NCBI RefSeq assembly: GCF_016583825.1
Contig: NZ_NRRV01000003.1
Location: 62,001-126,000 of the forward strand
DNA from: Thiohalocapsa halophila
GTDB taxonomy: Bacteria > Pseudomonadota > Gammaproteobacteria > Chromatiales > Chromatiaceae
Direction: 5' to 3'
Length of the DNA: 64,000 nt
In this document: in pieces, positions 9,463-17,928 of the stretch
Layout of the letters: the number at the start of each line of letters is the position of its first letter
How positions within the stretch are numbered: the stretch's first letter is position 1
Translations under genes and position numbers: made by a program
The notes under the pieces: generated by a model
What the model was told of the DNA's origin: nothing
Seen by the model: the letters and a program-made list of their open reading frames with translations, nothing else
Database searches by the model: none

Positions 9463-9888
9463 ATGCAGGCACAGATGATCGAGTTCATGGGCAACCATTG
9501 GGTGTTGTTCATGGCCCTGGGCGTGATCCTCGGGCTGCTCACCTACAACCTTCTGGTCGGTGACAAAGGCTCCGTCGACCCAGTGGCCGCCACCGCGCTC
9601 ATCAACCAGCAAGATGCCGCCGTGGTGGACGTGCGCCCGGCCGCCGACTTCGCGAAGGGCCACATCCTGCACGCCACGAATATCCCGATGAACGGGTTCA
9701 AGAATCAAACCGGTGCGCTGGCCAAGTACAAGGATAAGCCCATCATCGTCACTTGCCGCTCCGGGTCGCAATCCCAAGCCGCCTGCCATGTGCTGCGCAA
9801 AGCGGGCTTCCCGGACGTCTACAATCTCAAGGGCGGCGTCCTCGCCTGGGAGAGCGCCAACCTCCCGCTGACACGCAAGAAGCGCTGA
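9463..9888 (+). CDS. Membrane-anchored rhodanese-like sulfurtransferase
   Basis: Single rhodanese domain of 141 residues behind one N-terminal transmembrane helix (about residues 13-32), so the domain is tethered to the inner membrane. The active-site loop is VTCRSGSQSQ with Cys98 as the persulfide carrier, preceded by the DVRPAADFAKGHI signature and followed by LKGGVLAWE. It sits between the persulfide-type ArsR regulator and secB. A rhodanese ahead of secB and gpsA is a common gammaproteobacterial arrangement, so the link with the regulator may be local. TATACT at 9384-9389 is a possible -10 element, which would allow transcription apart from the regulator. Confidence 0.92.
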   Translation: MQAQMIEFMGNHWVLFMALGVILGLLTYNLLVGDKGSVDPVAATALINQQDAAVVDVRPAADFAKGHILHATNIPMNGFKNQTGALAKYKDKPIIVTCRSGSQSQAACHVLRKAGFPDVYNLKGGVLAWESANLPLTRKKR

Positions 9889-9959
9889 GGCAGCTCGCCG
9901 CTGCGCAAGCGCTCGCGTTCCGCCGCCGCAATCGGAGCACGCCACCGGAGCATCTGACC

Positions 9960-10451
9960 ATGGCCGAAGACACCCAAGCCCAGGGCGGCGCCGAGCGCCA
10001 GTTCGCGCTGCGCACGATCTACATCAAGGACCTCTCTTTCGAGTCGCCGAACGCCCCCGAGGTCTTCCAGGGCGAGTGGAAGCCGGAGACCTCGCTGCAC
10101 ATGGACATCAAGGTGAGCCAGCTAGAGGCGCAGACGCACGAGATCGTGCTCACCATCACGGTGACGGCCAAGGCCGGCGACAAGACCGCCTACTTGGTGG
10201 AGGTTCAGCAAGCCGGTATCGTCGCCGCCCAGGGCTTCGAGCAGCAGGAATACGGGCCGCTGTTCTACGTCTACTGCCCGAGCATCCTCTTTCCCTATGC
10301 CCGCCAAGCGGTCACGGACGTGGTTGCCAAGGGCGGCTTCCCGCAGCTGGTGCTCCAGCACATCAACTTCGACGCCATCTATGCCCAGAAGGTTGCCGAG
10401 AAGCAGCAGCAGGAAGGCGCCGGCGGCGACGGCCAGCCCACCACCCATTGA
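9960..10451 (+). CDS. secB: Protein-export chaperone SecB
   Basis: Cytosolic tetrameric chaperone that keeps secretory precursors unfolded and passes them to SecA. The 163-residue protein matches family length. It has the typical core segments IYIKDLSFESPNAP, HEIVLTITVTAK and YGPLFYVYCPSILFPYAR, the latter preceding the SecA-interacting region, and a Gln/Gly-rich tail. The ATG at 9960 was chosen for its position just ahead of the conserved core. It is followed by gpsA after 9 bases, the usual secB-gpsA pairing, so the two are probably co-transcribed. Confidence 0.97.
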   Translation: MAEDTQAQGGAERQFALRTIYIKDLSFESPNAPEVFQGEWKPETSLHMDIKVSQLEAQTHEIVLTITVTAKAGDKTAYLVEVQQAGIVAAQGFEQQEYGPLFYVYCPSILFPYARQAVTDVVAKGGFPQLVLQHINFDAIYAQKVAEKQQQEGAGGDGQPTTH

Positions 10452-10460
10452 GGCGGTGTC

Positions 10461-11474
10461 ATGACCGAGCAGCCGCAGGAGCAGATCGCCGTGCTCGGCG
10501 CCGGTTCCTGGGGTACGGCGCTCGCGTTGCTGCTCTGCCGTAACGGTCACGGCGTGCGCCTGTGGGGGCACGATCCCGCCCACATCGACGCGCTGGCGCA
10601 CGACGGCGAGAACCGCAGCTTCCTGCCGGGCTTTCCCCTGCCCGCAGCACTCGCCCCAATGGCGACGCTCGACGAGGCGCTGGACGGCGCCACGGCCGTG
10701 CTGGTGGTGGTCCCGAGCCAGTTCTTCGGCACTGTGCTCGCCCAGCTGGCGCCGGTGCTGCCCGCCGACCTCGGCCTCGCCTGGGCCACCAAGGGCTTCG
10801 AGCCCGACAGCGGCCGGCTGCTGCACGAGGTGGCACTGGAGCAGCTCGGCCCGCGGGAGCTCGGCATCCTGTCGGGACCCACCTTCGCGCGCGAAGTCGC
10901 CGGGGGTCTGCCCACCGCTATCGCCGTCGCCGCCTCGGCCCCGGCCTATGCGCAGCGCCTTGCGGACCTGGTGCATGCGCCCCGCTTCCGGGCGTACACC
11001 CAAAACGATCTCGTCGGCGTGCAGGTGGGCGGTGCCGCCAAGAACGTCGTCGCCATCGCCACGGGCATCGCCGATGGGCTTGGGTTCGGTGCCAATACCC
11101 GCGCCGCGCTCATCACCCGAGGACTCGCGGAAATCATCCGCCTCGGCGAAGCCTTGGGCGCCCGCCGCGAGACCTTCATGGGCCTCGCCGGACTTGGTGA
11201 CTTGGTGCTCACCTGCACCGATGATCAATCCCGCAATCGCCGCCTGGGGCTGGCGCTGGCGGCCGGCAAGCCGGCGGCGGATGCCATGGCGGAGATCGGC
11301 CAGGAGGTGGAGGGCGTGGTGACGGCGCGGGCGGTGCATGCGATGGCCGCTAAGCATGGCGTCGACATGCCCATCTCCGATGAAGTCCATGCCGTCCTGT
11401 ACGAGTCGCGCACACCGGGCGAAGCCACCCGACGACTCCTGGAGCGCGCCAGCAAGTCCGAAGTGGATCACTGA
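10461..11474 (+). CDS. gpsA: Glycerol-3-phosphate dehydrogenase [NAD(P)+]
   Basis: Converts dihydroxyacetone phosphate to sn-glycerol-3-phosphate, the backbone precursor of phospholipids, in the cytosol. The 337-residue protein opens with the Rossmann motif AVLGAGSWGTALA, then has SGPTFAREVAGGLPTA and the catalytic-lysine segment GGAAKNVVAIATGI. The C-terminal helical domain includes GLGDLVLTCT and SRNRRLG. Length and motif order are normal for the family. It is the last gene of the rightward secB-gpsA unit; the convergent trmL gene ends 51 bases beyond it. Confidence 0.97.
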   Translation: MTEQPQEQIAVLGAGSWGTALALLLCRNGHGVRLWGHDPAHIDALAHDGENRSFLPGFPLPAALAPMATLDEALDGATAVLVVVPSQFFGTVLAQLAPVLPADLGLAWATKGFEPDSGRLLHEVALEQLGPRELGILSGPTFAREVAGGLPTAIAVAASAPAYAQRLADLVHAPRFRAYTQNDLVGVQVGGAAKNVVAIATGIADGLGFGANTRAALITRGLAEIIRLGEALGARRETFMGLAGLGDLVLTCTDDQSRNRRLGLALAAGKPAADAMAEIGQEVEGVVTARAVHAMAAKHGVDMPISDEVHAVLYESRTPGEATRRLLERASKSEVDH

Positions 11475-11525
11475 GTCAGCCATCGCCGTGGACGATGCCT
11501 GGACGCCGCTTGTCAGCACCGGGTC

Positions 11526-11999
11526 TCAGCGCCAGATCTCAGCGCCGGCGAATCCGCACTGGCGCCAGGCTTCGTAGACCACCACGGCGACTGCATTGGA
11601 CAGATTCAGGCTGCGGCTCTCGGGCCGCATGGGCAGGCGCAGCCGCTGCGCGGGCGCCAGCCCATCCAGCACCGCCTGCGGCAGCCCGCGGGTCTCGGCC
11701 CCGAACAGCAGCGCGTCACCCGGTTGGTAGCGGCAATCGGCATAGTGGGCTCGCCCACGAGTGCTGAAGGCCAGGAGTCGGCGCCAGCGTACGGCCTCGG
11801 CGCAGGCCGCCAGGGAGTCGTGAACCCGCACCTCGGTATATTCCCGGTAGTCCAGCCCGGCCCGGCGCAGGCGTCGGTCGTCCAGCTCGAACCCGAGCGG
11901 GCCGACCAAGTGCAGCGCGGCCCCGGTGTTGGCGCAAAGCCGAATCACGTTGCCGGTGTTGGGCGGAATCTCGGGCTGATGCAGAATGACGTGGAACAT
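11526..11999 (-). CDS. trmL: tRNA (cytidine(34)-2'-O)-methyltransferase TrmL
   Basis: SPOUT-class methyltransferase that 2'-O-methylates the wobble nucleotide of certain leucine tRNAs using S-adenosylmethionine. The start at 11999 ([17 protein letters not shown]) gives 157 residues, the standard TrmL length; an in-frame ATG at 12014 would add five residues. The knotted SAM site is visible as [11 protein letters not shown] and [18 protein letters not shown] near the C-terminus. It is convergent with gpsA and diverges from the small unknown gene at 12241. Confidence 0.94.
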   Translation of the reverse strand: MFHVILHQPEIPPNTGNVIRLCANTGAALHLVGPLGFELDDRRLRRAGLDYREYTEVRVHDSLAACAEAVRWRRLLAFSTRGRAHYADCRYQPGDALLFGAETRGLPQAVLDGLAPAQRLRLPMRPESRSLNLSNAVAVVVYEAWRQCGFAGAEIWR

Positions 12000-12060
12000 G
12001 GGGCTCGGCGGCATCCCCCCGCGGCTGTGCCAAGTGCTGCGCCCGTGCTGCGCTAGACGA

Positions 12061-12091
12061 TTGACCATCATCCGCCAAAGCGTGGTATATT
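12061..12091 (+). promoter_or_regulatory. Candidate sigma-70 promoter for the small gene at 12241
   Basis: TTGACC (12061-12066) and TATATT (12086-12091) are separated by 19 bases, slightly longer than optimal, in an otherwise GC-rich region. They would produce a leader of about 140 bases before the ATG at 12241. The leader is GC-rich and ends in a purine-rich ribosome-binding site (GGGGAG). Confidence 0.45.
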
Positions 12092-12240
12092 AATAGTTCT
12101 GCATATTCCGGACCGGACAGCTGCACCGGAGCGCTCGCCCGAAGGTGTGCCCGATAGCGCACGCCAGAGAGCAAGCGAGAGCGCACCTGGCCGCTGGCCG
12201 ACTCGGCTGAATCATCCGAAGACCCGATGGGGAGACGACC

Positions 12241-12465
12241 ATGAGCGACATCGCTGCGCTGAAGCAAGAAAAGCAGGAGCTGATCGACAAGATGCTGGAG
12301 ATGCAGAAGCAGTTCATCGATCACGAGCACGAGCACGGCGTGTCCGGCAAGGATTACTGGGCCTCCAGCGAGGGCCTGCTCGCGAGCTACCGCCAAGAGT
12401 ACATGGATATGGCCAATCGCGTCGTGGACATCGCCCACGAGATCGTCGGCTCCAACCGCCTCTGA
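12241..12465 (+). CDS. Small helical protein of unknown function (74 aa)
   Basis: I do not recognise a named family. The 74 residues begin MSDIAALKQEKQEL and are highly charged and helical, consistent with a coiled coil (about residues 3-30). A His/Glu cluster HEHEHG lies near residue 28-33, and an aromatic segment YWASSEG follows, then a second amphipathic helix to the end. No signal peptide, membrane helix or cysteine is present. A ribosome-binding site GGGGAG precedes the ATG. The gene stands alone, with a candidate promoter about 150 bases upstream and a strong intrinsic terminator about 100 bases downstream. This monocistronic layout supports it being a real, possibly well-expressed gene. 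The HEHEH cluster could bind metal, but that is speculation. Confidence 0.8.
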   Translation: MSDIAALKQEKQELIDKMLEMQKQFIDHEHEHGVSGKDYWASSEGLLASYRQEYMDMANRVVDIAHEIVGSNRL

Positions 12466-12568
12466 TACAGCACGCATCCCAGCCGCGCGCTTGCGCGAGC
12501 GCGTACACCTGCGTTCCTGCGTTCCTGCTTGCGCAGACGCGCGAATGGGGATCGGCACGACTCGAAAG

Positions 12569-12602
12569 ACCCCGCTGCGGCTTAGGCACAGCGGGGTTTT
12601 TT
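12569..12602 (+). terminator. Intrinsic terminator
   Basis: A perfect 9-bp stem (ACCCCGCTG, 12569-12577, pairing with CAGCGGGGT, 12589-12597) with an 11-base loop is followed by a T run to 12602. It ends the small gene at 12241-12465. In the other orientation it lies beyond the end of kamA (12643), with a weaker A tract. Confidence 0.9.
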
Positions 12603-12642
12603 GAGCTGAGCCACCGCGCTAGCGCCCTCCGGCGGCCCCGCC

Positions 12643-14043
12643 TCAGTGCAGCAGGCCGGTCCAGCGCTCGCGATATTCGCCCTCGAAGAAGAACTCCGAC
12701 TCGCCGAAGGCGGGCTTGAGCTCATCCAGCCAAGTCGCCTGCGGGTCGAACTGCGCGAAGAACGGCCGGTTGACCCAGTCCGGGTTGCGGGCCTGTAGGA
12801 AGCGCAGCACGAACACCTTCTCGCCCGCCACTTCCGTGACGCCCGTGATCTCGACCTTGCCCGGGCCGGCGCTCATGCTCGGCCCGCGGACGGTGCGCGC
12901 CAGGCCCGACACCTGTTGGATCGCCTCGCGGTAGACCTCCCAAGCACGCACCAGCGGCACCTTGAAGTGGTGGTGGGCGCCGGTATCACGCTCCACGAAC
13001 ATGTAATAAGGGATGACGCCCAAGCGCACTTGCTGGCGCCAGAGCGGCGCCCAGGCATCGGGGTCGTCGTTGATGTGGGCGAGCAGCGGGCCCTGGCTTC
13101 GAACCTCCGCGCCGGTGGCGCGGATGCGCTCGATGGCCCGCTCGCAAATGTCCGTGTCCATCTCGCGCCAGTGGTTGAAGTGCGCCATCAATGCCACATG
13201 CTTGCCGGCGGCCACCAGCCGCTCCAGCAGCGCCAGCAGGGCATCGCTGTCCGGATCTGTCACGAACCGATAGGGCCAGAAGCTCAGCGCCTTGGTGCCA
13301 AGACGGATGGTTTGGACATGATCGAAGTCCCGGTGGAGCAAGGGCTCCAGATAAGTCTCAAGGTGGCGGGTCTTCATGACCATGGGGTCACCGCCGGTGA
13401 CCAGCAGGTCGGTGACGCAACGATGCTGGCGCAGGTAGGCGTGCAGGCCCTCGGCCTCGTTGGTGGCGATGCGCAGCTCCTTATCGCCGACGAACTGCGC
13501 CCAGCGGAAGCAGAAACTGCAATACGCGTGGCAAGTCTGCCCCTGGCTGGGGAAGAACAGGACCGTCTCGCGGTACTTGTGCTGTAAGCCTGTGACCACG
13601 TCGCCGTTGGGCAGGCGCGGCGTATTGAGCTCGCGCTGACCGGCTGGATGCGGGTTCAGCTCCTCGCGGATCCGCGCCACGGTGGCATCGAGCTCGGCTT
13701 CCACGGTACTTGGACCTATGTTGGAGCTGGCGTCGCGGCGCAGCAGGTCGGCGACCTGCGCATAGTGCTCCGGCGACAGCATCCCGGGCTGGGGGAAGGT
13801 GAGCTGGAAGATCGGGTCATCCGGCACATTGGCCCAGTCGATGAGTCGCTCGATGACGTATTCGTTCACCCGAAAGGGCAACACCGTCGAGACGACCTTC
13901 ATCGCAAAACGCTGGTCCGCCGGTAGATGGCGAATCGCGGTGATGCGATCGAGGTCGCGCTGTGTGTAGACACGGAAGGGCCGTCCCTGTTCGGGCACAC
14001 TGGCACCGATCTCGCCCGTCTGGAGCAGGTTTGTTGCGGTCAT
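12643..14043 (-). CDS. KamA-family radical SAM aminomutase (lysine 2,3-aminomutase-like)
   Basis: Radical SAM and PLP enzyme family that moves an amino group between adjacent carbons. In halophiles and some other bacteria the product beta-lysine feeds osmolyte synthesis; EpmB is the shorter elongation-factor branch. The 466 residues contain the iron-sulfur motif CHAYCSFC (Cys171, Cys175, Cys178). DLLVTGGDPMVM and the C-terminal PLP-domain segment GPGKVEITG also fit. The length is that of lysine aminomutase-like proteins, clearly longer than EpmB (about 340). No beta-lysine acetyltransferase (ablB) lies beside it, so the substrate is uncertain. A ribosome-binding site GGAGAAACG precedes the ATG. 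The gene has its own long upstream region with two palindromes. Confidence 0.88.
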   Translation of the reverse strand: MTATNLLQTGEIGASVPEQGRPFRVYTQRDLDRITAIRHLPADQRFAMKVVSTVLPFRVNEYVIERLIDWANVPDDPIFQLTFPQPGMLSPEHYAQVADLLRRDASSNIGPSTVEAELDATVARIREELNPHPAGQRELNTPRLPNGDVVTGLQHKYRETVLFFPSQGQTCHAYCSFCFRWAQFVGDKELRIATNEAEGLHAYLRQHRCVTDLLVTGGDPMVMKTRHLETYLEPLLHRDFDHVQTIRLGTKALSFWPYRFVTDPDSDALLALLERLVAAGKHVALMAHFNHWREMDTDICERAIERIRATGAEVRSQGPLLAHINDDPDAWAPLWRQQVRLGVIPYYMFVERDTGAHHHFKVPLVRAWEVYREAIQQVSGLARTVRGPSMSAGPGKVEITGVTEVAGEKVFVLRFLQARNPDWVNRPFFAQFDPQATWLDELKPAFGESEFFFEGEYRERWTGLLH

Positions 14044-14468
14044 GGTCGTTTCTCCTTCCTGCAGTGTCAGCCCGGCGACCGCAGCGGACAGTCCTGCGTG
14101 CTCGCAGTGCTGCGCGCGACGTTGCGGTGGTGGGCTTCGAGAGCACCCGCGGTGCCGGATCTGTGCCCGGTGCGAACCCGAGGTGTCGGGAGTCCCGCGA
14201 AACGGCGGGTGGGTGGCAGGCAGTCTAGTCGTGTTTCACCGAGGCTTTGTCACGATCCAGTGACAGCGCTCGGCGAGGGTCCCTTATGTGACCCTACAGG
14301 GTAGCACAAGCCTCTGGCTCGACAACACTCCCAGTCGCGGCTATCAGCGTCGAGATCGGCCGTCCGTCCAGGGGTCTGCTTGGCCGGTTGGCGTTGCCAG
14401 GGCGGCGGGCTCTTGGTGGTGGCTGCGTGCTGGTGGGCCGTCGTGGTGGGCCCTCGCCGCGGCGCTGG
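14044..14468 (-). promoter_or_regulatory. Upstream region of kamA with two palindromes
   Basis: This is 425 bases without a convincing gene. Two perfect or near-perfect palindromes stand out. TGTCAC-N6-GTGACA lies at 14248-14265, and ACCCT-AC-AGGGT at 14289-14300 is flanked by TGTG and GCACA. Either could be an operator for the leftward kamA gene. No sigma-54 or riboswitch signature was seen. Confidence 0.4.
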
Positions 14469-14867
14469 CTATTCGTCGCGGATGTGGCGTTGGTACTTGG
14501 GGACGTCGTGCATCTTGAGCTCGATGGCGCTGCCGCTCGCCACCAAATCCGGCGCCTCGCCTTGGAAGTGCAGCTCGACCCGGATAGCACCCCGACTGGA
14601 CAGAGGCAGCGGGATCATATCCCGGTAGGTGTAGATGTTGTCATCGATGTCCCCGCCCGCGCAGGCGAGCGGCCCTTCTGGCACCGGCCCGTCCAGCTCC
14701 GGTGCATCCAAGAGCAAGTCGCCGCTCTGCCACCAGAGTGTCTTCTCGGCCGATCCGGTCATGGTCTTGATGATGACGGCCCGCGAGAAGTGAATCCGCA
14801 GGCGCTCCGCGGTGTGCTCGATGCTGTCGATGTGAGAGTCGGCGAGCTGGATGCTGCTGCTGTCCAT
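14469..14867 (-). CDS. Conserved-looking hypothetical protein (132 aa)
   Basis: I do not recognise the family. The 132-residue protein starts MDSSSIQLADSHIDSIEH and appears to be a soluble beta-rich domain: alternating hydrophobic stretches such as LRIHFSRAVIIKTMTG, LWWQSGDLLLDAP, IPLPLSSRGAIRVELHF and a charged C-terminus. It has no signal peptide, cysteine cluster or membrane helix; the single Cys is in PLACAGGD. It lies 118 bases after ntrC on the same strand and could be a distal member of the ntrBC message. Codon choice matches neighbouring genes, and no better frame exists on either strand, so it is probably real. Confidence 0.72.
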   Translation of the reverse strand: MDSSSIQLADSHIDSIEHTAERLRIHFSRAVIIKTMTGSAEKTLWWQSGDLLLDAPELDGPVPEGPLACAGGDIDDNIYTYRDMIPLPLSSRGAIRVELHFQGEAPDLVASGSAIELKMHDVPKYQRHIRDE

Positions 14868-14985
14868 GATTGTTCTTACTGTCTACGAACCTGTGGCGGC
14901 GGCCTCGATGATGGGGAGATGTCGATGCCGAAGGCCCGGCATTCAACCCGGACACGGCCCACAGGCGCGGCTCAACACCCGGGCC

Positions 14986-16422
14986 TCAGGCGGCGTCCTC
15001 GTCATCCTCGCCGCCGTTGCCCGTGCCAAAGTCCATATTGAGGTCCTTGATCTTGCGCGTGAGGGTGTTGCGCCCCCAGCCCAGGAGCCTGGCCGCCTCC
15101 TGGCGGCGCCCGCCGGTATGCTCCAAAGCGACTTGGATGAGGATGCGCTCGAATGCGGGCAACGCCGACTCCAGGATAGCGCCGTCACCCTGGCGCAGCC
15201 GTCGGCGGGTCCAGGCCCGCAGGGCTGTCTCCCATTGCTCGTCGTTGCCGCCGGCACCCTCCGACTCGCACAGATCCGGCGGTAGGTCATTGACGTGGAT
15301 CTCCTTGGTGGAGGCCATGACCGTAAGCCAGCGGGCAGTGTTCTCCAACTGGCGCACGTTGCCGGGCCAATCGAGCCGCTCCAGGTGGGCAAGGGCGTCC
15401 GGCGCGATGGTCTTCGGCTCGCAGCCCAGCTCCTGGGCCGCCTGAGTGAGGAAATGGCGCATGAGCAGGCCGATGTCCTCGCGACGCTCGCGCAGGGCCG
15501 GCAGGTGAATCCGAATCACATTGAGCCGGTGGAAGAGATCCTCGCGGAAGCGGCCCTGGCGTACGTGCTCCTGGAGGTGCTGGTGGGTGGCGGCGATGAT
15601 GCGCACGTCCACCTTGATGGGCGACAAGCCGCCGACGCGGTAGAACTCGCCGTCGGCGAGCACCCGCAGCAGCCGGGTTTGCAGCTCCGCCGGCATGTCG
15701 CCGATCTCGTCTAGGAACAGGGTGCCGCCGTCGGCCTGCTCGAAGCGCCCCTCCCGGCGGGTCTGGGCGCCGGTGAAGGCCCCGCGCTCGTGGCCGAACA
15801 GCTCGGACTCCATCAAATCGCGCGGGATGGCCGCCATGTTCAGCGCGATGAAGGGGGCGCCCGAGCGCGGGCTGTGCCGGTGCAGCGCGCGGGCGACCAG
15901 CTCCTTGCCGGTACCGGACTCGCCGTTGATCAGCACCGTGATGTTGGAGCGCGCCAGGCGGCCGATGGCGCGAAACACCTCCTGCATGGAGGGCGCCTCG
16001 CCGATGATGTCCGGGCTGTTCTCCAGGGATATGGCGCCTTCGCCCGCCTGCTCCTGTGCCCGGCAGGCGCGGCGCACCTGGTCGACGGCCTCGTCCAGAT
16101 CGAAGGGCTTCGGCAGGTACTCGAAGGCACCGCCATGGAAGGCCGAGACGGCGCTATCGAGATCCGAGTGCGCCGTCATGATGATGACGGGCAGGCTCGG
16201 ATAACGGCTGTTGACCTGCTGGAGCAGCTCCAAGCCGTCGACCCCAGGCATGCGGATGTCCGACAGGATCACGTCCGGGCGGTCGCGATTGAGCGCGTCC
16301 ATGATGCCCACGCCGTTGGAGAAGCAGGTCACATCCATATCCGCCTGTCGCAGGGCACGCTCCAGCACCCAGCGGATGGAGCGGTCGTCGTCGATGACCC
16401 AAACGCTCGGCACCTTCGTCAT
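14986..16422 (-). CDS. ntrC: Nitrogen regulation response regulator NtrC (GlnG)
   Basis: Sigma-54-dependent activator of nitrogen-limitation genes. The 478 residues comprise a receiver domain (WVIDDDRSIRWVLE, phosphorylation site Asp55 in LSDIRMPG), an AAA+ domain (GESGTGKELVARALH, the GAFTGAQ loop that contacts sigma-54, and FLDEIGDMP), and a Fis-type helix-turn-helix at the end (ARLLGWGRNTLTRKIKDL). The gene follows ntrB after 8 bases on the same strand, forming the classical glnA-ntrB-ntrC order with a DUF4124 gene inserted. The sigma-54 promoter and NtrC-like site upstream of glnA are probable targets. The start ATG at 16422 directly precedes the receiver domain. Confidence 0.97.
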   Translation of the reverse strand: MTKVPSVWVIDDDRSIRWVLERALRQADMDVTCFSNGVGIMDALNRDRPDVILSDIRMPGVDGLELLQQVNSRYPSLPVIIMTAHSDLDSAVSAFHGGAFEYLPKPFDLDEAVDQVRRACRAQEQAGEGAISLENSPDIIGEAPSMQEVFRAIGRLARSNITVLINGESGTGKELVARALHRHSPRSGAPFIALNMAAIPRDLMESELFGHERGAFTGAQTRREGRFEQADGGTLFLDEIGDMPAELQTRLLRVLADGEFYRVGGLSPIKVDVRIIAATHQHLQEHVRQGRFREDLFHRLNVIRIHLPALRERREDIGLLMRHFLTQAAQELGCEPKTIAPDALAHLERLDWPGNVRQLENTARWLTVMASTKEIHVNDLPPDLCESEGAGGNDEQWETALRAWTRRRLRQGDGAILESALPAFERILIQVALEHTGGRRQEAARLLGWGRNTLTRKIKDLNMDFGTGNGGEDDEDAA

Positions 16423-16430
16423 CGCTGACC

Positions 16431-17513
16431 TCAGTCTTCGTTCGGCTCAAGGGGCAGGTAGACGAAAAACCGGGTGCTGCCCGGCCGGCTCTCGCACTCG
16501 ATGAGCCCCCCGTGTTGGTTGATGAGCTCCTGGGCAATGGGGAGCCCGAGTCCGCTGCCGCCGGTGCGTCCCGACACCATGGGGAAGAAGATACGGTCCA
16601 GAAGCTTCTCCGGGATACCCGGCCCGGTGTCCTCGATCTCCACCCGCAATACCAGCCGGTGCAGCTCGTTGCCGAGCGTGAACTGCCGCAGCACCCGGGT
16701 GCGAAAGCTGAGCTCGCCGTTGTCGCCGGCTGCCTCTGCGCCGTTGCGGGCGATGTTCAGGAGCGCCTGGATGAGGCGATCCGAGTCCGCGCGCAGATCC
16801 GGGATGCTCGGATCATAGTCTCGGCCGATAGCGGGTCCGCCCGGATACTCTGCGCTGAGGAGACTGCGCACGTGCTCCAGCACATGGTGGATGTTGACCT
16901 CGCGCAGCTGGGGCAGCTGATTCGGGCCGAGCATGCGGTTGAGCAGCCCCTGGAGGCGATCTGCTTCGTCGATGATGATGCGTGTGTACTCGCGCAGATC
17001 CTGACTCGGCAGCTCGCGCTCCAGCAGCTGCGCCGCACCGCGCAGCCCGCCCAGCGGATTCTTGATCTCGTGCGCCAAGCCGCGCAGCAACGCCTGGGTG
17101 GCTTGATGCTGAGAGATCAGATGCTCTTCACGGGTGATGCGGATCTGCCGGTCCACCTGATGCAGCTCCATCAGGAGATCGGCACCCGACTCGAATTGGT
17201 GCACCGGCAGCACCGTACAGTTCACCCGAATCAGCTCGCCATCCGGCCTGCGCAGCTCCACTTCGCGCTCGGTGAAGGGCTGGCGGGTCTTCTGGGACTC
17301 CCTTAACCGTTCTTCCACGGGCTCTGCCGGACAGGGCACCAAGTCACCGGCGGTCTTGCCGAGCACGGCATTGGCGCTGACGGCGAGCAGGAGCTCGCCG
17401 GCGGAGTTGATGTAACAAAGCCGTAGCTCCGCGTCGAACAACAGCACCGCGGTGTTCAGATTGCCCAGGATCGAAGATGCCAATTGATTGTTTTCCAAAG
17501 TCTTCTGCTTCAT
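16431..17513 (-). CDS. ntrB: Nitrogen regulation histidine kinase/phosphatase NtrB (GlnL)
   Basis: Cytoplasmic two-component sensor that phosphorylates or dephosphorylates NtrC under control of PII. The frame is open further upstream, but the ATG at 17513 (MKQKTLENNQ) gives 360 residues, the usual NtrB length, and starts just before the PAS domain (about 14-75, ILGNLNTAVLLFDAEL). The H-box is LAHEIKNPLGGLRGA with His148. The catalytic ATP-binding domain contains NIARNGAEA, EDTGPGIPE and GRTGGSGLGLPI. There are no membrane helices. ntrC follows after 8 bases. Confidence 0.96.
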   Translation of the reverse strand: MKQKTLENNQLASSILGNLNTAVLLFDAELRLCYINSAGELLLAVSANAVLGKTAGDLVPCPAEPVEERLRESQKTRQPFTEREVELRRPDGELIRVNCTVLPVHQFESGADLLMELHQVDRQIRITREEHLISQHQATQALLRGLAHEIKNPLGGLRGAAQLLERELPSQDLREYTRIIIDEADRLQGLLNRMLGPNQLPQLREVNIHHVLEHVRSLLSAEYPGGPAIGRDYDPSIPDLRADSDRLIQALLNIARNGAEAAGDNGELSFRTRVLRQFTLGNELHRLVLRVEIEDTGPGIPEKLLDRIFFPMVSGRTGGSGLGLPIAQELINQHGGLIECESRPGSTRFFVYLPLEPNED

Positions 17514-17928
17514 GGAGCTGACTCGATCCGCGAACGGGCAGCGGCGTGCGCCGCCGGCAAGGGCACAGGGCCATTGTCGGCGGCGAAACCACCGCGAGTG
17601 CCGCCGGCCGCTTGAGCAGCCAAGGCAGCGCGGACTGAGATCAAGCAAGAACTGCACCAGCCTAATCCTTGCCGGTATCCGCCGACGAGGACACGGCCTA
17701 GCGGGCGAGTCGCTCGCCGCCGCCTCGCGTGCCTGGCGGGCTTGCACAATGTTAGTGCGCACGACGCCCTAGACCAGGGCTGTTTGTCGGCTCAAGGAGC
17801 GAGCATCCGCGCCGACATGGGCAGCGCCCGAGCTTGCGGGCGTGCTCCGGCTCTGGGGCTCTGGGGCGGGGCGTGATGATGGATGGCCGCAGCCGGCTCC
17901 AGGGCAGCGCGGGCGGCGGCCGGCCTGA
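17514..17928. other. Intergenic region upstream of ntrB
   Basis: This is 415 bases with no convincing gene. A short hairpin GCCCT-AGACC-AGGGC followed by TGTTT (17766-17785, plus orientation) is weakly terminator-like. No sigma-54 promoter was found here, so ntrBC may be read from glnA or from a weak promoter not recognised by eye. Confidence 0.4.
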
